In this document: positions 19,575 to 27,940 of the stretch, piece by piece
How the letters are laid out: every line of letters begins with the position of its first letter
Numbering within the stretch: the stretch's first letter is position 1
Origin: a virus
Reading direction: 5' to 3' (one strand)
Virus record (IMG/VR): IMGVR_UViG_3300033141_006329
Location: 62,001-126,000 of that record
DNA: 64,000 bases
Position numbers and translations under genes: made by a program
Notes under the pieces: model-generated
Databases searched by the model: none
What the model was told of the DNA's origin: nothing
The model's input: only the letters and a program-made list of their open reading frames with translations

Positions 19575-19895
19575 TTATTCTTCCTCTTCTTCGTCTGTAA
19601 GTGTTTCGCCTTCTGGTATATCTTCATCGGGTTCTACTTCAAATTGAACATCACCCTCAGTCTCTTTAACCTTAGCTATTAATTCTTCCTCACTTATTGT
19701 GATTCCTACTGCTGTTACAGAGTTATTCAGTTGGACTACAAATAATGATGCACCCTTATCATCTACAACAAGTGTACCATCCGGTTCAAACAGTTTGAAA
19801 ATATCATCTTTCTGTAATTGTCCTAACTCTACTGCTTTCCATGTGGCATCTTTCATTAGAACTTCTACTTTTCTTAATTTATCTTTTGATATCAT
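19575..19895 (-). CDS. Hypothetical phage protein with acidic tail
   Basis: 106 residues. Residues 1-70 (VEVLMKDATWKAVELGQLQK, DIFKLFEPDGTLVVDDKG) form an alpha/beta domain familiar from short phage proteins. The last 25 residues are almost all Asp and Glu. Function unknown; the tail may mimic DNA or bind a basic partner. Confidence 0.65.
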   Translation of the reverse strand: MISKDKLRKVEVLMKDATWKAVELGQLQKDDIFKLFEPDGTLVVDDKGASLFVVQLNNSVTAVGITISEEELIAKVKETEGDVQFEVEPDEDIPEGETLTDEEEEE

Positions 19896-19898
19896 TTA

Positions 19899-20078
19899 TT
19901 ATTCCTCTACTTTCATAAATTTTTCAATGACTTCTTTCGAAATTGGTTTAGGATACACACAATATTTTGTCGATCCTGGAATCATATTTCCTATATTCTT
20001 TTTATCCTGCTCTGTGAGTATTACCATTATAGGCTCCTGCTCGCCACTATATACTTTATCGCCTACTTTAATTTTCAT
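19899..20078 (-). CDS. 59-residue hypothetical protein
   Basis: Starts inside the last codons of groES (11-base overlap) with GGGGAGGT as ribosome site and ends four bases before the 19895 start. The product begins MKIKVGDKVYSGEQEPIMV and reads as a small beta-barrel-like domain. It is missed by length cut-offs, but its spacing and signals match its neighbours. Confidence 0.7.
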   Translation of the reverse strand: MKIKVGDKVYSGEQEPIMVILTEQDKKNIGNMIPGSTKYCVYPKPISKEVIEKFMKVEE

Positions 20079-20349
20079 CTACCTCCCCTAAAATTCCATA
20101 AACTTCATTCATTAATAAGACCTTATAAATTACTCTATCAAGAATCATATCCATCCCTGCACTCCGATGAAACATTATAGTATCACCAACTTTAATATTT
20201 TCCACTTCCTCTCCTATAGATGTGACTACACCATATCCTTGTGGATCTTTGTTCACACCAGATGGTAATATAAGACCTCCATCTGTTATAGATTCTGGTT
20301 CAAATAATTTAACTGCTAATTTGTCTTTAACTGTTTGAATTGTTTTCAT
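20068..20349 (-). CDS. groES: GroES-like co-chaperonin
   Basis: 93 residues. It follows the GroES fold from end to end: DKLAVKLFEPE, the mobile-loop region GGLILPSGVNKDPQ, GVVTSIG, VKVGD-type IKVGDTIMFHRSAG and the terminal YGILGE. It would cap host GroEL, as T4 gp31 does for capsid folding, although here the sequence is a canonical GroES rather than a gp31. No groEL is seen in the window. Together with the J-domain gene it indicates chaperone control. Confidence 0.88.
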   Translation of the reverse strand: MKTIQTVKDKLAVKLFEPESITDGGLILPSGVNKDPQGYGVVTSIGEEVENIKVGDTIMFHRSAGMDMILDRVIYKVLLMNEVYGILGEVDEN

Positions 20350-20369
20350 TTTTTTACCCCTCTTATTAA

Positions 20370-20636
20370 TTATTGTCGTCTATCAGAATAGTCCATATAA
20401 TCGTTTATTTCTTTTGCTTCATCTTCTGAGAATAATACCTTCCAACCATCACTAGATTTTGAACCTGAATATTCATTTAATCTGCCAAGTAATTTCGATA
20501 TTACTCCTACACTCTTACTGAGTCTATCTCTTCTACTAACAATGAATCCTCTCAATAGTTCCTTGTTAGCTAGGGTCCATTCTTCATCACCTTCCAATTT
20601 ACTTAAAATTTCTTCAAACTCTTGTTTCTCAATCAT
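20370..20636 (-). CDS. Hypothetical helical protein
   Basis: 88 residues, helical and charged (EEILSKLEGDEEWTLANKEL, LRGFIVSRRDRLSKS). Not recognised. Part of the run of small genes upstream of groES. Confidence 0.65.
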   Translation of the reverse strand: MIEKQEFEEILSKLEGDEEWTLANKELLRGFIVSRRDRLSKSVGVISKLLGRLNEYSGSKSSDGWKVLFSEDEAKEINDYMDYSDRRQ

Positions 20637-20654
20637 TTCTTTTCCTTTCTTGGA

Positions 20655-20936
20655 TTAACCTGCATCATACAATACGTCACCATTTTTATCTCTTGTTGGT
20701 TTAGCATCACTAGATAATGATTCATCCCATTCAAATTTTGGTCTAAAATCTCCGTCACCATCGGCATATAGTGCTACTTCTCTACTACTACCCATATTAC
20801 CCAAAGATTGCATATGTTCCAGCATTGCTAAAAAAGTAGGGACCCAACGATCTTTCATTGTGCATTCGATAGTAAACTTAGTATTACCATCCTCTTTTAA
20901 TTTTTCTACTATTTCTTCTATCTTTTTCTTCATCAT
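20655..20936 (-). CDS. Conserved-looking phage hypothetical protein
   Basis: 93 residues. FTIECTMKDRWVPTFLAMLE and GSSREVALYADGDGDFRPKF recall a small phage protein family with no assigned role. The DGDGDFRP turn could bind metal. AAAGGA lies before the first ATG. Confidence 0.7.
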   Translation of the reverse strand: MMKKKIEEIVEKLKEDGNTKFTIECTMKDRWVPTFLAMLEHMQSLGNMGSSREVALYADGDGDFRPKFEWDESLSSDAKPTRDKNGDVLYDAG

Positions 20937-20948
20937 TTCTTTTTTCCT

Positions 20949-21221
20949 TTAACCAAATAATTCTGTTCTTATTCCTTCTAATATTTTATATATCGAATCG
21001 CACCGTTCATTAATTGTATTTGGACCGTTGTTTAAAATATCAATCAGGCTGGATGTCGCTACTTCCTTACATTCCTCAATTGGTAATATCTCATTATGAA
21101 TATCAGCAGATAGTATTAAAACATATCTTTTCAACTCATCTAATCTATCAATTGCCTCTTCCAATTTCTCATGTTTGGCGGTCTTTTTTGCTTCAATTTT
21201 TTCCGGTATTGTGGTAGCCAT
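20949..21221 (-). CDS. Triplicated small helical protein, copy 1
   Basis: 90 residues. Shares with the next two genes the pattern KH-x2-L-x2-AI-x2-LD, a middle helix with an acidic spacer, then L-x2-GP, R-x2-SI-x-KI and a final IRTELFG. It is probably a helical bundle. Function unknown. Confidence 0.7.
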   Translation of the reverse strand: MATTIPEKIEAKKTAKHEKLEEAIDRLDELKRYVLILSADIHNEILPIEECKEVATSSLIDILNNGPNTINERCDSIYKILEGIRTELFG

Positions 21222-21239
21222 AATTTTATTTCTCCTTTC

Positions 21240-21506
21240 TTATCCAAACAATATTGTTCTTAATTCTTTAATCATTTTCAACATTTTACTTCTATGGGCG
21301 TCTAACTGCTCTGAACCTTTATCTAAAAAATCCATAAGATTTGACATTTTTTCTTCAACTACTTCATTCTCTAGTCTATCTTGACCTGTAATTTCTGCCA
21401 ATAACGAGTTTAATAGGTTTTCTGTCTCATCTAATCTGCAAATAGCAATGCTAATTGTCTCATGTTTTTTAGTATTATTGTCCTTCTTTACATCATTATC
21501 AATCAT
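21240..21506 (-). CDS. Triplicated small helical protein, copy 2
   Basis: 88 residues, the most diverged of the three (KKHETISIAICRLDETENLL to MIKELRTILFG). It keeps the terminal ELRTILFG signature. An AAGGAGAAAT ribosome site is present. Confidence 0.7.
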   Translation of the reverse strand: MIDNDVKKDNNTKKHETISIAICRLDETENLLNSLLAEITGQDRLENEVVEEKMSNLMDFLDKGSEQLDAHRSKMLKMIKELRTILFG

Positions 21507-21520
21507 TTATTTCTCCTTTC

Positions 21521-21841
21521 TTAATCTCCGAATAGTACTGTTCGCACTTCGTTTATGATTTTACATATTGAAACACATCTGTCTCTAATTCTAACTGGGC
21601 CACCGTCTAAAACTCCTCTTAGACTCGGTTTTAGTCTTTCTTCTGAACTATCTTCATCTGCTGCAGGATTACAACAAACATCATCTAACAATCTTGAAAT
21701 AGCTCTTTCTACGTCATCCAATTCACAAATGGCATTGTCTAATTCCACATGTTTTTCTATCTGTTTTTTCTTACAATCCAGACCTTCTACAATTTCACAA
21801 TGTTCGGTCCCTCTTGCTGTCTTCATATTATATCCTGACAT
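21521..21841 (-). CDS. Triplicated small helical protein, copy 3
   Basis: 106 residues. It has an N-terminal extension with extra Cys (HCEIVEGLDCKKK) and a CC pair in the middle, then GVLDGGPVRIRDRCVSICKI and the end EVRTVLFGD. It lies 3 bases from the GT9 gene upstream. Confidence 0.7.
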   Translation of the reverse strand: MSGYNMKTARGTEHCEIVEGLDCKKKQIEKHVELDNAICELDDVERAISRLLDDVCCNPAADEDSSEERLKPSLRGVLDGGPVRIRDRCVSICKIINEVRTVLFGD

Positions 21842-21844
21842 TTT

Positions 21845-23101
21845 TTATTTCTCCTTTTCATTGCAGGTATCTCTCCACATGTTGTTAATATTTTCCACCA
21901 TATCTATTACATTCAAACTATCATAACACGGCGAATGTCCTTCTACTGCATGAGGACATTCTGAATATTTATGTAAACAGCACGGTGCGCAATCTGCCTT
22001 AGCATCCGTCCATTCACATTTCTTATATGTCTCTAATCTTATATAGCCTGGAAATGGCCCGTATATCCCATAAGTAGGAATCCCTAATGCAGATGCTATA
22101 TGAATCAATCCTGTATCCACAGATACTACCATGTTAGATAAATATGTCATAGCAGCAGCATATCCCATATGTTTAGAATAAGGACTAAAATCAAAACACA
22201 TTTGAGGTTTATCTGACTTCCATATTAAATCAGCTATCTTAATCTTTTGATCTGGTGCATCAACAAATACTACTGGGATATCATGGGCAAGTATCTCATT
22301 CAAAACTTGTAATTGAAATTCTGGGCGAGGCGTTCTCATTATTGTATTTGCTCTCAATTGTAGGATCATAAACTTTTCTTTTAATTCCCACTTATTAAGA
22401 ATGCTCTGAACATATTGTAAATTGTTTTTATCTGGATTTTGTATTGGATATAGTTCATCTTCTGGTATATCTAAGTTCACCCATCGAGCCAATACTCTAT
22501 AAATATTTGTTGTTTCTGCTTCCTTACATTTTCCTATAATGCCATCAAAATGAATATGATAATCAGCTGAGATAAAAGGTATTTCAGTACATGGTGTAGG
22601 ATATAAATTATCTAAAAAATCCCAAGATTTAGAGAAGTGATGATGTCTTGCTGGATGTGCAAATGCTAATTTACAGTTAGGATAAAGTTTTTTGATGTAT
22701 CGAAGAATTGGTTGAACAAACATACTATCTCCCATTCCTCCTCCATATTGCCACATTAATAATCTCTTTCCATTGAGATCCTCACCATTCCAGGGTTTTA
22801 GATTTTTTGTAAATCTATTTGTTGCTTTAAATATCTTTGAATGATATCCGTCAATAAATGATAAAAGATCTATCATGTAGCGTCTATCTTTCTTTATCTT
22901 CAACGTGTAACCATCTGTAAATTCTAATACTCTTGTTTTTCTTGGTTGTGTTATAACCATTTCTGGTGGCCTATTCCTAAATTCATCTAGGGTATTTACC
23001 TGTACGTTTTTTATAATTTCTGTATCATCTAATTCGTACCCTAGTTCTCTTATAATATTATTAGGTAGTATTTTTGGCCCTGAATCTAATGGGGTTTTCA
23101 T
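21845..23101 (-). CDS. Glycosyltransferase family 9 (heptosyltransferase-like)
   Basis: 418 residues. Residues 1-110 form an N-terminal extension. The GT9 core starts at LLMWQYGGGMGDSMFVQPIL and has the donor-site segment VVSVDTGLIHIASALGIPTY followed by GIYGPFPGYIR. The C-terminal cysteines (CAPCCLHKYSEC) may bind metal. GT9 enzymes usually transfer heptose from ADP-heptose. A related protein of the same length lies at 45373-46635, and HldE at 48816 could supply the donor. The acceptor (LPS, phage particle or DNA) is unknown. Confidence 0.85.
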   Translation of the reverse strand: MKTPLDSGPKILPNNIIRELGYELDDTEIIKNVQVNTLDEFRNRPPEMVITQPRKTRVLEFTDGYTLKIKKDRRYMIDLLSFIDGYHSKIFKATNRFTKNLKPWNGEDLNGKRLLMWQYGGGMGDSMFVQPILRYIKKLYPNCKLAFAHPARHHHFSKSWDFLDNLYPTPCTEIPFISADYHIHFDGIIGKCKEAETTNIYRVLARWVNLDIPEDELYPIQNPDKNNLQYVQSILNKWELKEKFMILQLRANTIMRTPRPEFQLQVLNEILAHDIPVVFVDAPDQKIKIADLIWKSDKPQMCFDFSPYSKHMGYAAAMTYLSNMVVSVDTGLIHIASALGIPTYGIYGPFPGYIRLETYKKCEWTDAKADCAPCCLHKYSECPHAVEGHSPCYDSLNVIDMVENINNMWRDTCNEKEK

Positions 23102-23104
23102 TTT

Positions 23105-23281
23105 TTATTTTTTACTCCTTCTTCTATTATTCCTAAAACCACAATTTGGACATTTTTTATAATCTCCAACTAGCTGACAATCGCAACTCATGCACCAATA
23201 TTTATGAGGCCGCGGAGTCATAGTTACTTCTCTATTCGACTTTTTAAAATCTGTATCTTCTCTATATTTTTCTTTATACAT
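23105..23281 (-). CDS. 58-residue zinc-ribbon protein
   Basis: Begins MYKEKYREDTDFKKSN and carries CMSCDC with CPNCGF spaced as a zinc ribbon, then a Lys/Arg tail (FRNNRRRSKK). It starts two bases after the previous stop with no clear ribosome site, so translation is probably coupled. Probably binds nucleic acid. Confidence 0.7.
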   Translation of the reverse strand: MYKEKYREDTDFKKSNREVTMTPRPHKYWCMSCDCQLVGDYKKCPNCGFRNNRRRSKK

Positions 23282-23282
23282 A

Positions 23283-23522
23283 TTAATCGTCTGTCACATC
23301 AAACATACTTTTTATATCGTCAATATTTAGTTTATTTAGATCTTCCTCTTCTTCATTATCTACTGCATTGTTTAATACACCTATTGCCGTGTCGAATAAA
23401 TATATGGCTGCTTCAGGTTCAGAACAATCTAATTCTCTACTAAGTTCGACGATATAAGTATAAACATCCATAGGTATTCCTATTGTCATTTCCATTACTT
23501 GCTCGAATTTTTCCTTTAACAT
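23283..23522 (-). CDS. Hypothetical acidic helical protein
   Basis: 79 residues (IGIPMDVYTYIVELSRELDC, ending KSMFDVTDD). Helical, with no enzymatic motif. It is followed at once by the zinc-ribbon gene. Function unknown. Confidence 0.65.
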   Translation of the reverse strand: MLKEKFEQVMEMTIGIPMDVYTYIVELSRELDCSEPEAAIYLFDTAIGVLNNAVDNEEEEDLNKLNIDDIKSMFDVTDD

Positions 23523-23531
23523 ATCCTCTCC

Positions 23532-23921
23532 TTATAACATATCCGTTTCTCTTATTTTTTTAATTATTAGCAATGTTCCAATATTTTTATTATTACCTTC
23601 CACAAATCTATCAAAAAATATACTATCGAGAGGAACTAATAATTTCTCCATAGTTGCTGTGATGTCCATAACCATTTCAGATGCTGCACTGCTGCCTGCT
23701 TGTAGTCCAGGTAATTGCATTGTTATAAATATAATGATAGCATCAGATTTCTTAAATATTGTCTTATACATACAGATATATGTATCCTTCTTAAACTTGT
23801 GTAATACACCATCCTTCTCTGCTTGTCTGATAGCTTTTATTGGGCCAATATCGACATCAATATAATTACCACTAACTCTTGTTTGTACAAATAATTGCAG
23901 AATTTTATTCATTCCGGCCAT
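23532..23921 (-). CDS. Hypothetical protein next to primase
   Basis: 129 residues from MAGMNKIL at 23921, six bases after AAAGGAG. The middle (SDAIIIFITMQLPGLQAGSS) is hydrophobic and helical, and the C-terminus is mixed. It overlaps the primase gene by 17 bases, so a replication role is possible. No family recognised. Confidence 0.65.
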   Translation of the reverse strand: MAGMNKILQLFVQTRVSGNYIDVDIGPIKAIRQAEKDGVLHKFKKDTYICMYKTIFKKSDAIIIFITMQLPGLQAGSSAASEMVMDITATMEKLLVPLDSIFFDRFVEGNNKNIGTLLIIKKIRETDML

Positions 23922-24942
23922 GATTAGCTCCTTTCTCCATCCATTTTCCATAGGTGAAATTTGTCTGACTCAATGCTATAGGTAGTTTACCAAAATCCTC
24001 CCCATATTTATTTCTATATATTTTAAGATTTAGAACTGAGGGATTTCGTTTGAAATATATATAATCTGATTCCTTCTTATCGTTGTCAGATAGTATTATA
24101 AAATTAGCAGCTGTTAATCTACATTGATCTAATACTGACGGAACTATATTATAATAGTTACAACCCAATACTGCTGCCCATATACACGAGTTCATTTTTA
24201 AGTCCTGTAACTCATGTGAATTTATTGCCACTAACAAATCAAAAATACCCTCACACAATACTATAGTATTTGTATCGCTTCTTGTAACACAAGTTTGTAT
24301 GCTATACATATCCTTAAAGAAATTATTATTGCTGAGGTTTATTTTTACATATCTAAATGATGAACTCGAATCTGTATTCCTCAATACTAAGATAGAACCA
24401 TTATTGCTAATAAACCCTACATAATTGTTCTCATAAAACTCTAGGAATCTTTGTCTATTTCCTAAATCTATATTATTATCCATTATAAATTTTCTAATGT
24501 TAAGAATTAAGCCTGGTATTTTATCAATATCTGTATCAAACCCCAAACGCCCCTTGAGATACTGTCTCTTAATCATGTATTTGTCCGTTTGTATGTCTGG
24601 GATTATGAATTTATTTTTCCTGAAACTTTTCTTATAATAGGAGTATTCTTTTCCCGCTGGTCGAAATTTTAACATATCTTCTGATATATAATCTTTAGGG
24701 TCTTCTCCAAGGATTCGTAAGAGTTTTATAAGTGTACCCTTGCAATCATCTGTTTTAAAACAATTATAGACTGGTAATTCGTTTGGATGATCAGGTATCT
24801 TTATATATAGATGTCCATGATTTTTCCTGGCATCTTTTTCGCAGATAGGACATCTGCATATTAGCTCATCTTTAGAGGCATTGAAATATGCTAAACCTGT
24901 CTTTTCTTTTAGGAGATCTTGGAGATTATTATAGTCTATCAT
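23905..24942 (-). CDS. DNA primase (DnaG/gp61-like)
   Basis: 345 residues. An N-terminal zinc-binding module has Cys at 31, 34, 61 and 67 (CRCPIC, CFKTDDC). A Toprim-type catalytic half follows, with the metal-binding Glu in IVLCEGIFDLLVA and the acidic pair in FIILSDNDKK. It would make RNA primers for lagging-strand synthesis, together with the helicase at 58046. Length is close to T4 gp61 (about 340). The assignment rests on the order zinc module then Toprim. Confidence 0.85.
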   Translation of the reverse strand: MIDYNNLQDLLKEKTGLAYFNASKDELICRCPICEKDARKNHGHLYIKIPDHPNELPVYNCFKTDDCKGTLIKLLRILGEDPKDYISEDMLKFRPAGKEYSYYKKSFRKNKFIIPDIQTDKYMIKRQYLKGRLGFDTDIDKIPGLILNIRKFIMDNNIDLGNRQRFLEFYENNYVGFISNNGSILVLRNTDSSSSFRYVKINLSNNNFFKDMYSIQTCVTRSDTNTIVLCEGIFDLLVAINSHELQDLKMNSCIWAAVLGCNYYNIVPSVLDQCRLTAANFIILSDNDKKESDYIYFKRNPSVLNLKIYRNKYGEDFGKLPIALSQTNFTYGKWMEKGANHGRNE

Positions 24943-24945
24943 GAT

Positions 24946-25245
24946 TTAACCTATTGTGACCCTTGCACCACAAGTATAAAATCCCGCTTCATCTAGTTCC
25001 CCATACTGTAACAATACACTTATCCAGAAACTATCTTCATTTACATCTATTGGTCCAATAGAATAATCCATCAAATCGTTTTCTCCTAAATGTTTCTGCA
25101 ATTCTAAATCAACTTCGTCGGTAAGGGCCTCTAAGCACTCTTCGGTTGGTTGACTATTTTGAAATCCTCTAGCTATTTCTATGATGGTTTTTTCTATTTC
25201 GATTCCATCGTTTACACATCTACATAATATATCAAATACAGTCAT
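24946..25245 (-). CDS. Hypothetical protein between clamp loader and primase
   Basis: 99 residues (MTVFDILCRCVNDGIEIEKT to GFYTCGARVTIG), with an alpha-then-beta layout. In T4 the small clamp-loader subunit gp62 sits next to gp44, but this protein is only half that size and shows no likeness I can see. Three bases from primase. Confidence 0.6.
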   Translation of the reverse strand: MTVFDILCRCVNDGIEIEKTIIEIARGFQNSQPTEECLEALTDEVDLELQKHLGENDLMDYSIGPIDVNEDSFWISVLLQYGELDEAGFYTCGARVTIG

Positions 25246-25260
25246 CTTTTATTTCTCCTA

Positions 25261-26229
25261 TTATTTCTTAAGGGTTTGAAGTTGTCGTCCGAGTTTCACA
25301 GTCTTATACACCATTGCCATGAAGTGTACTGGGGGAATCATTGCTTCCATGTGTGAATTGGCATAATCATTAATTATAATTTTTGCCCAGACGGGAACAT
25401 TTGCATCGTAGAATAATTCCTGATATAAAGATCTATAATCTAACTCATTTGTCGTTAAATATTTTGTGAGATTGTTTATAGATTGGCTAACTATGGAGGC
25501 TTTGTTTTGAGTGATTCCTAAGAATGTTTCTGATAATAATGACCTGACGATCTTCTCTTTAGATTCTATATCTTTACCCTTTATTTGTAACTTTCCGCCT
25601 TCACTTCTTGACTGGAGCATGTTCACAATTTTTCTAATGTCAGGGTAGAGTGTAGAGATAACTCTGTCTAATGCAATTTTATCATACTCTATATTTTCCT
25701 TTTCTAATATGCCTATACACATCTTTTCTATATATTCTTTAGGAACTTTTTTAAACTCGAATCGCTGGCATCTTGACTGAAGAGGATCTAAGATTTTATA
25801 GAGATAGTTACAAGTGAGTATAAATCGACCATTGGCATGATAAGTCTCCATAATATTTCTCAGACAAGCCTGAGCAGCTTGGGACAAGTAATCTGCTTCA
25901 TCTATAAAAACTATTTTAGTACGAGATCCCCCGAATGTAGGAGTCTTTAGAAAATCTTCGATATGATTTCGAACCGCATCTATGCCTGTAGAAGATGAAC
26001 CATTCATATACATAACATCCATATTATCTGAAGTTAATTTTTTTATTAAAATTCTTGAAATAGCTGTCTTACCACTTCCCGGAGGCCCAAAAATTAGCAG
26101 ATGCGGAATCTCTTTTTCATTGATAAATTTCTCAAATATTTTTCTGTAATCATCGGGTAATACCATATTCTCTAATTTTGAGGGTCTATACTTCTCCACC
26201 CACAAGTAATTTTTTTCCATATTTTTCAT
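25261..26229 (-). CDS. Clamp loader ATPase (RFC small subunit/T4 gp44-like)
   Basis: 322 residues. AAA+ motifs are complete: the RFC box WVEKYRPSKLENMVLP, Walker A GPPGSGKT (48-55), Walker B FIDEAD (109-113) and SRC with the arginine finger (152-154). The C-terminal collar helices follow. It opens the sliding clamp for the polymerase. The ribosome site is a long G-run, GGGGAGGGG. The clamp itself and an identifiable second loader subunit are not seen in the window. Confidence 0.92.
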   Translation of the reverse strand: MKNMEKNYLWVEKYRPSKLENMVLPDDYRKIFEKFINEKEIPHLLIFGPPGSGKTAISRILIKKLTSDNMDVMYMNGSSSTGIDAVRNHIEDFLKTPTFGGSRTKIVFIDEADYLSQAAQACLRNIMETYHANGRFILTCNYLYKILDPLQSRCQRFEFKKVPKEYIEKMCIGILEKENIEYDKIALDRVISTLYPDIRKIVNMLQSRSEGGKLQIKGKDIESKEKIVRSLLSETFLGITQNKASIVSQSINNLTKYLTTNELDYRSLYQELFYDANVPVWAKIIINDYANSHMEAMIPPVHFMAMVYKTVKLGRQLQTLKK

Positions 26230-26250
26230 AGAACCCCTCCCCTATTAATT

Positions 26251-26312
26251 ATGCTTTAACGTTTTTAATTTGTCCAGTCGTATGTGTGGAGTTTTGATTT
26301 TAATATAATTTA
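26251..26312 (-). repeat. 62-bp intergenic cassette, copy 1, with GGACAAA element
   Basis: Identical base for base to 27941-28002. It contains ACTGGACAAATTAAAAAC (26261-26278), preceded by CTCCACACATACG. It lies upstream of the clamp loader gene. Confidence 0.85.
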
Positions 26313-26320
26313 TTCCTCCT

Positions 26321-26566
26321 TTAATATGGCATCCCTTCATTTGGATCTGTTTCTTGTATTGCATCATAATCTTCAAATGTTTCTTTTGTCTTACATTTTG
26401 GGCACCTATATGTAATCATCGGAATCCTACAATTCAAATCCCCTCGAAAACAATCATATTTTGTCCATTCTTTATAAATACGAGATTCTTCAGGTACTTT
26501 TATCTTACATTTTTTACAATAAACTTCTCCTGTAAAATACTCATCAAAAATGTAATCGAACTTCAT
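26321..26566 (-). CDS. Zinc-binding hypothetical protein
   Basis: 81 residues. Two Cys pairs (VYCKKCKIK and YRCPKCKTK) about 35 residues apart form a zinc finger or ribbon. The end is acidic (ETDPNEGMPY). Its GGAGG site lies inside a 19-codon leader ORF. Function unknown. Confidence 0.7.
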   Translation of the reverse strand: MKFDYIFDEYFTGEVYCKKCKIKVPEESRIYKEWTKYDCFRGDLNCRIPMITYRCPKCKTKETFEDYDAIQETDPNEGMPY

Positions 26567-26603
26567 TTTTTACTTCCTCCCATATTTTGTCCAACTCTTC
26601 CAT
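26544..26603 (-). CDS. 19-residue leader peptide ORF
   Basis: ATG at 26603 after a GGGGGG ribosome site; product MEELDKIWEEVKNEVRLHF. It overlaps the first 23 bases of the zinc-protein gene in another frame, so ribosomes reading it would uncover or re-initiate at the ATG at 26566. A candidate translational leader; no direct proof. Confidence 0.4.
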   Translation of the reverse strand: MEELDKIWEEVKNEVRLHF

Positions 26604-26633
26604 TCTAATTCCCCCCCTGGTTGTGATTTTATT

Positions 26634-26653
26634 CTTTTTAATTTGTCCAGTCA
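26634..26653 (-). promoter_or_regulatory. GGACAAA element
   Basis: ATGACTGGACAAATTAAAAA, with the upstream CTCCACACAT also conserved relative to the 62-bp cassette but diverging further upstream. It precedes the leader ORF and zinc protein. Confidence 0.6.
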
Positions 26654-26672
26654 TATGTGTGGAGTTTCAACT

Positions 26673-27920
26673 TTAATTTGCTCCAATATCCTTCCTGTAA
26701 TACATGCCCTCAAAATGTGTTTTTTCTATTGCTCTATTAGTTAATTCTGAGGCTAATTTTAAATTAGAAGCCTTAGCCACAACGCTATACACACGACCCC
26801 CATTTGTAATTATTTCTCCATCTACATATTTCGTACCAGCATGAAATATTTTTGCTTCGCTATCTTCTATTCCACTTATTTCAAATCCCTTCACACATTC
26901 TCCTGGATATCCGCTAGATACTGCTACTTGACAAATAGCACTTTCATCTGACCATTCAATATCTGTCCAACCTAACATCCGATTGGTACAATTATCCATT
27001 ACTCTAACTAAATCACTTTTCAGAAGCATTAAAATAACCTGCGCTTCAGGGTCTCCGAGCCTAACATTATATTCTAAAACATAAGGCTCATCATCTTTGA
27101 TCATCAGTCCTATATAAAGAACTCCTCTATAATCAATTTTGCTTTCTTTTAACCCTTTAATTGTTAGGTTTATTATATTCTTTTCAATTTTCTCAAATAG
27201 TTCAGGTGTAATTAAATCATGTGGACAATATGAACCCATTCCCCCAGTGTTCAATGCACCTTCATCGGAATTTAACTTTTTATAATCCTTGGCAATTGGC
27301 ATAATCTTTGCTGTCTGTCCATCAAAAAACATCATACATGACGCTTCAAATCCTTCTATAAAATCCTCTATTAGAATATTATCTCCAGCTTCTCCAAATC
27401 TTTTTTCTACCATTATTTCATTTAATGCATATATACCATCTGACTTATCATTGCATATATAAACACCTTTTCCTGCGGCTAATCCATCTGCTTTAATAAC
27501 ATACTTACCTGACTTATTTTCAATATATTTTTTAGCAGAGTTAATATTAGAAAAAGTCCTAAAACTAGATGTAGGGATTTCATTCTTACACATAAAAATC
27601 TTAGCAAATATCTTACTTGATTCCAACCGTGCAGCCTTCTTATTTGGTCCAAATATTTTTAAACCCCTTCTCTCAAACTCATCTACTATTCCTAGACTCA
27701 GAGGTAATTCGGGCCCAACTACAGTTAGATCTATTTTTTCTTCTAATGCGAATTCAGCAAGACTTCCTATATCTGAAATATCTCCTGGTACACATTTAGC
27801 ATGTTTACTTATTCCGGGGTTTCCAGGTATGCATATTATTTCTGGTTTTTGTGGACTCTGGGATAGTTTCCATGTAATAGCATGTTCTCGTCCTCCAGAT
27901 CCTATAACTAATATCTTCAT
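26673..27920 (-). CDS. purD: Phosphoribosylamine-glycine ligase
   Basis: 415 residues, full length for PurD. The N-terminal domain starts MKILVIGSGGREHAITWKLS and has VGPELPLSLGI. The ATP-grasp core has VIKADGLAAGKGVYI, the loop LNTGGMGSYCPHD and the metal-site segment VLEYNVRLGDPEAQ. It joins phosphoribosylamine and glycine with ATP in purine synthesis. No frameshift or lost motif is visible, so it is likely active. It has its own promoter-like cassette and is the only de novo purine gene in the window. It may raise purine supply for DNA and for GTP, the starting point of deazaguanines. Confidence 0.95.
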   Translation of the reverse strand: MKILVIGSGGREHAITWKLSQSPQKPEIICIPGNPGISKHAKCVPGDISDIGSLAEFALEEKIDLTVVGPELPLSLGIVDEFERRGLKIFGPNKKAARLESSKIFAKIFMCKNEIPTSSFRTFSNINSAKKYIENKSGKYVIKADGLAAGKGVYICNDKSDGIYALNEIMVEKRFGEAGDNILIEDFIEGFEASCMMFFDGQTAKIMPIAKDYKKLNSDEGALNTGGMGSYCPHDLITPELFEKIEKNIINLTIKGLKESKIDYRGVLYIGLMIKDDEPYVLEYNVRLGDPEAQVILMLLKSDLVRVMDNCTNRMLGWTDIEWSDESAICQVAVSSGYPGECVKGFEISGIEDSEAKIFHAGTKYVDGEIITNGGRVYSVVAKASNLKLASELTNRAIEKTHFEGMYYRKDIGAN

Positions 27921-27940
27921 ATATAATCCCCTTTATTATT

